A stretch of 10,169 bases of DNA from Beroe ovata (lineage: Eukaryota > Ctenophora > Nuda > Beroida > Beroidae): the NCBI GenBank assembly GCA_946803715.1, contig CAMPET010000075.1:208352-218520 (forward strand), given 5' to 3'. The notes beneath the pieces were generated by a model. That model was not told the DNA's origin, made no database searches, and saw only the letters and a program-made list of their open reading frames with translations. Below, in pieces: positions 7,390 through 10,169 of the stretch; position 1 is the first letter of the stretch; the number at the start of each line of letters is the position of its first letter. Position numbers and translations under genes: made by a program.

Positions 7390-7465
7390 TATCCGACCTC
7401 TGTTTCTCGCGCGCGAAGTGCGCCGCGCGCGCCGCGCCTTCATCGCAGGCTCGCCGCTCGGCTGA
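7390..7465. other. CpG-dense patch 1
   Basis: A run of CGCGCG and GCGCC strings stands out sharply from the AT-rich surroundings. An 8-bp CGCGCGCG occurs at both ends of a short spacer. Translation of the overlapping frame (7296-7484) is Ala/Arg-rich, as expected from composition alone, and is not called as a gene. Confidence 0.6.
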
Positions 7466-7674
7466 AACTGTTGTCGATCAATGATAGACCATGTTTAGAT
7501 TTGAATTTTGTCATTGAAATTTTGCTGATTGAAAATTCTTTACTCTCGTTGACCCAAGAGTTTGGGGTTGTGGGATACTAATAGTATTACTATTCTTGCA
7601 AAGATTAAAGAGATAGAGTGATGCCACTCATGCCTTACCTTTTACTTTGACTGAAAGAGTAGGTAGATGTTGTT

Positions 7675-7785
7675 CCCGCGCTGCGTGACCCAAATACTCC
7701 GCGCGCGCTGCGCGTCTCCGTGGTTTGGAGTCCTTTCTACGACTTTTCAGTTCACTGAGTAGAACAGGGGCGCGCAACGTGTGCA
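7675..7785. other. CpG-dense patch 2
   Basis: It contains CCGCGCTGCGTGAC, CCGCGCGCGCTGCGCG and GGGGCGCGCAACGTG, with unrelated AT-rich DNA on both sides. Its similarity to patch 1 is limited to short GC strings. Confidence 0.55.
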
Positions 7786-7925
7786 CAGTAGATGTTGCAT
7801 AGATTTTTTGGACACTGAAGCTCTATTCTCTTCCTTGAAGCATACTTCGACCTTTTAAATTATGTTTATGGAGTTCAGTATCTCTGCAATGATGTGATAA
7901 GCCTTCTATTTCTGTTTAGCCTACT

Positions 7926-7960
7926 CTCCTAGCCCCAGTTGTTTAGGATTGTGGGATGAT
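7926..7960 (+). repeat. dispersed repeat, copy 1
   Basis: It begins CTCCTAGCCCCA and ends ATTGTGGGATGAT. It is similar to 9176-9210 over 35 bp with several mismatches and a one-base gap. A weaker relative (TTTGGGGTTGTGGGAT) is at 7561-7576. Confidence 0.6.
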
Positions 7961-8440
7961 GCTTAACAATATCGGATTCTTCTTCTCCAGATAGGGGTTG
8001 CAGAGTGAATTTCTCACTTTTTCTTTATTGCCTTTTGGATGCTCAAAGGATTGAGACTACAATATTAGCTGCAAGGATTAAAACTAGAATTTGGCTGTTT
8101 TGTTGTGGCTATCTTATATCAGCTCTGAATTTTGATATGGTAGTCATGTCACTGTGTCGGTGTTATATGCTTGTCAGTGTGTTGAATCAACAAGAAATCA
8201 TGTCCGGAATTTGATTTCCAAAATAAGATTCGAGAAACTGCATGAGACACTGAGACAGCTTATATTATTGACGGTTTCCGTCATTATGTTTATATCTAGA
8301 TTTTGGCTGATATATTCTTCACTTTCACCCCTTTCCCAGTTCCCCTCAAGGCTCAATCACCCATTTTCTATCTCATAGGTCTTGGATTTTGATCACTTTG
8401 ATCTGCGTTTCTGGTAGCTTCACAATTCAGTTACTTATAA
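7961..8440. other. intergenic, no supported gene
   Basis: Two overlapping plus-strand frames (8005-8214 and 8154-8378) are hydrophobic and low in complexity. They lack coding character, flanking splice sites in phase, or family motifs. I see nothing functional that I can support. Confidence 0.45.
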
Positions 8441-8470
8441 ACAACAGCCTGTGCAAGAAAAGGCTGTTGT
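8441..8470. repeat. 10-bp perfect hairpin
   Basis: ACAACAGCCT (8441-8450) pairs with AGGCTGTTGT (8461-8470) across a 10-base loop. GCATAT/ATATGC, a second tiny hairpin, follows at about 8471-8485. It does not match the histone 3' stem-loop consensus. Confidence 0.8.
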
Positions 8471-8748
8471 GCATATTTTATATGCGCAATGTGCATAATG
8501 TTAAATTCACTGATTTGATAATAGTATTGATAATGATAAAACCCTGATTGTTTCTATTCGTAGTTTAGTGAGATTGTACTTGATGGATGATTCTTTCACC
8601 TCATCTTTCCCTTATTAAAGAATAGCTTATCATTGTAGAGGAGTTATGGTGTGTGAAAGAGGGATCTTTTGGTAACTTTGATGATAAATAGGACGAGTAG
8701 TGTTGTTACGAACATTTTACTGTAGCAATAAAACAAAGCGTTGATCTG

Positions 8749-8805
8749 TTGTAATATTTCAATTCATCTGTCATGAATCATAATCATACATCTGAAATAT
8801 TACAA
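8749..8805. repeat. 13-bp AT-rich inverted repeat
   Basis: TTGTAATATTTCA at 8749-8761 is the complement of 8793-8805, with a 31-base spacer. An AATAAA lies just upstream at about 8727. The flank TAGAGGAGTTATG (8806-8818) also occurs at 8636-8648. It could be a decayed small element. Confidence 0.65.
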
Positions 8806-8988
8806 TAGAGGAGTTATGAATTTGACTTTAGTTGAGATAGACTGGTAACTTGCCTAGCCTGACCAAAAAAGTGGAGCTGTACTGCATGTTAAGCAAAGAA
8901 TCAATTAAGGAGATGCTTCAATTGAATAATGATTGTGTTTTGTGGTCAAAATAAGAATCTTGTACAGATATAGAATATTAGTTCTGAA

Positions 8989-9016
8989 AGTTGGATGGGC
9001 CCAGTTGGATGGGCCC
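8989..9016 (+). repeat. 14-bp tandem duplication
   Basis: AGTTGGATGGGCCC is repeated exactly twice back to back, about 340 bp upstream of the NCAPH start codon. GGGCCC also occurs again nearby at 9032. Confidence 0.9.
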
Positions 9017-9175
9017 ATTTGAGTCTTCCCAGGGCCCGGACCTCGGGATATCACTCCATAGCCCTGGACTTCCGAAGAGACAGCTCAAAAATCCCTTCAA
9101 CGTTGTGTTCTATGACGAAAATTAGCCCAGAAACACCTTCTCTAATTTTGTTACCTCGGTAGAAGTTTTTCGACC

Positions 9176-9210
9176 CTCCTAGCCCCACAGTTTGAGATTG
9201 TGAGATGGAT
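9176..9210 (+). repeat. dispersed repeat, copy 2
   Basis: This is a diverged relative of 7926-7960 beginning CTCCTAGCCCCA. Downstream, TTTTGGACACTGAA at 9252-9265 also occurs at 7806-7819. Together these suggest an old repeat family scattered across 7.5-9.3 kb. Confidence 0.55.
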
Positions 9211-9358
9211 GGAAATTATAAAAAACAGGGCGAATCCTCCAATGTTCATCGTTTTGGACACTGAATTCGGCCCTAATATCCTAACTCAAGACTTCAATCG
9301 ACTTAAACCCATCAAAACTAGCTCAGTTTGGTAGGTTTAATTCATGATGCACTAGGGT

Positions 9359-9455
9359 ATGATAAAAGCTCCCAGACAATGCAGCACTCCCAAAGCTTCT
9401 CCAGGCAGAAGACGAACATTGGGAGGGGCATCACCTCAAGTTGGATTAAAGAGAG
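9359..9455 (+). CDS. NCAPH: NCAPH exon 1
   Basis: It encodes 32 residues plus one base: a basic, Pro/Ser-rich N-terminus with [11 protein letters not shown]. The donor is AAGAGAG|GTCAGA. The alternative start ATG at 9538, within intron 1, is also open into exon 2 but would bypass this exon. Confidence 0.8.
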
Positions 9456-10169
9456 GTCAGAATAATTCAAACAAGACTTTTCTTGATTGGAAGTCATAAA
9501 TATCGATTAGAAAGGTGTGTCGATATTGTCGATTGATATGAAACTTACTGTCGCAGGATCAGATCTAACTCTTGAGGACTCCCTCCTTTCAATAAACGAA
9601 GATGAGGCAGAGAAGAAAGCCCACAGGAAATCTCTCACTTTACAGGTACACCTCTCCACAGAATGTTGACTTCGCGTATTCGATTAAATGCAGTGTTGCA
9701 TAATATCAACACAGATCCTAGATATTGATTCACAGAAGCAGAGAAGGTATACTTTAATTAGTTTTGTCTCACGACATGAAAATTGAACATGCACACAGAG
9801 TTTCCAGAAAACTCCAGGAGTGCTCTTGTCCCCAACAACAGGAGGGAAGCCACACGGCATGACACCAGTATCGGGACCAAGACTCAATGCAGGTGACACA
9901 CTGCTGACACCAGATACACCCTGATTTTATCGATGCCATATTGCCATATTGTGATAATATACACTCTGAATTTTCGAAAAACCGAAGGGTGATATTTTGG
10001 AACACTTAACACACTTTTTAACACACAGATCAAATCAAGCAGCATTACACTGACTGTATAAAACTAAGTACAGAAAACAAGATTAACGCAAAAAACGCAT
10101 TTGGTCTCCATCTCCTTGAGTATATCGACACAATACTGCAGGAAAAGAGTGATAACTTTCAGGTATGGA
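9359..10169 (+). CDS. NCAPH: Condensin complex subunit 2 / kleisin CAP-H (Barren), 5' exons, partial
   Basis: Four plus-strand exons, 9359-9455, 9557-9645, 9808-9892 and 10029-10162, join in phases 1, 0, 1 and give the first 135 residues. A donor at 10162/10163 (TTTCAG|GTATGG) shows that the gene continues past the window. An in-frame TAG just before the ATG fixes the start. Residues 92-135 carry [11 protein letters not shown] then [13 protein letters not shown], the conserved N-terminal block of condensin I kleisin CAP-H. Residues around 46-71 (an acidic NEDE stretch, basic HRKS, then LLSP) match the layout of the vertebrate N-terminus. In condensin I the CAP-H N-terminal region binds the SMC2 neck and helps close the ring that compacts mitotic chromosomes. 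Minimal CDK sites (T10-P, S14-PGR, T64-P, S70-P, T81-P) fit mitotic control, which is inference. Confidence 0.94.
9557..9645 (+). CDS. NCAPH: NCAPH exon 2
   Basis: The acceptor is ACTGTCGCAG|GA and the donor is TTACAG|GTACAC. It enters in phase 1 and leaves in phase 0. It encodes residues 34-62, an acidic then basic segment typical of CAP-H before the conserved block. Confidence 0.88.
9808..9892 (+). CDS. NCAPH: NCAPH exon 3
   Basis: The acceptor is GAGTTTCCAG|AAA and the donor is AATGCAG|GTGACA. It enters in phase 0 and leaves in phase 1. It encodes residues 63-90, rich in TP and SP. Reading through the donor meets a TGA at 9923, which would otherwise look like a false C-terminus. The minus-strand open frames here are shadows. 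Confidence 0.88.
10029..10162 (+). CDS. NCAPH: NCAPH exon 4
   Basis: The acceptor is TTTTTAACACACAG|AT, phase 1, and the donor is CAG|GTATGG, phase 0. It encodes residues 92-135 including [14 protein letters not shown] and [12 protein letters not shown], the hallmark of the family. Confidence 0.95.

Noticed and set aside
7296-7484. Plus-strand Ala/Arg-rich open frame
   Set aside because: Its composition follows from the CpG-dense patch. No domain or splice context supports it.
8841-8954. A 37-codon plus-strand open frame with protein-like composition (LTKKVELYCMLSKESIK), ending in TAA, which might be a last coding exon
   Set aside because: No matching upstream exon, no strong acceptor in phase and no family signal. 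A frame this short is expected by chance.
9684-10005. Two overlapping minus-strand open frames as a gene
   Set aside because: They are shadows of NCAPH exon 3 and its introns. The plus strand has phase-matched exons with family motifs.

Overview
The window is eukaryotic, from an animal genome. Genes are split by short GT-AG introns, a (CA)n microsatellite opens the window, the core of one repeat carries CCCTAA/TTAGGG telomere-type units, and the 3' end of a LINE-type reverse transcriptase ORF is present. TTAGGG units and a vertebrate-like NCAPH gene point to a metazoan outside the arthropods and nematodes, most likely an AT-rich marine-type invertebrate. I cannot name the species. There are no prokaryotic features.

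Left half (534-4856, minus strand): nine reading-frame segments join through GT-AG junctions with matching intron phases at all eight junctions (phases 1,2,2,1,0,2,1,0). They give one complete predicted 957-residue type I membrane protein. It has a short signal peptide (about 1-16), a Cys-rich ectodomain (about 17-665, 25 Cys in the ORF N-terminal to the membrane segment and six N-glycosylation sequons), one membrane helix (about 666-690) and a 267-residue cytoplasmic tail. The tail carries NPxY and YxN tyrosine motifs and a four-unit 10-residue repeat. I recognise no family for the ectodomain, and this is the most novel gene in the window.

Middle (4857-6816): no host gene is seen, only mobile and repeat DNA. 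It holds two copies of a short palindromic MITE-like family, a 62-bp direct repeat spaced 308 bp apart, the degenerate 3' end of a non-LTR retrotransposon, and a perfect 133-bp inverted repeat whose core is telomere-type repeat switching strand. A single N sits exactly at the outer edge of its right arm, so an assembly artefact is a serious possibility.

Right part (6817-9358): no gene I can support. It has AT-rich DNA with CpG-dense patches, small hairpins and diverged dispersed repeats. From 9359 to the window end, plus strand, lie the first four exons of NCAPH (condensin I kleisin subunit CAP-H/Barren), recognised from the conserved [10 protein letters not shown] / KNAFGLHL block. The gene runs off the right edge.

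The two genes are transcribed divergently, with the repeat-rich 4.5 kb between their start codons. Nothing in the sequence suggests that they act together.
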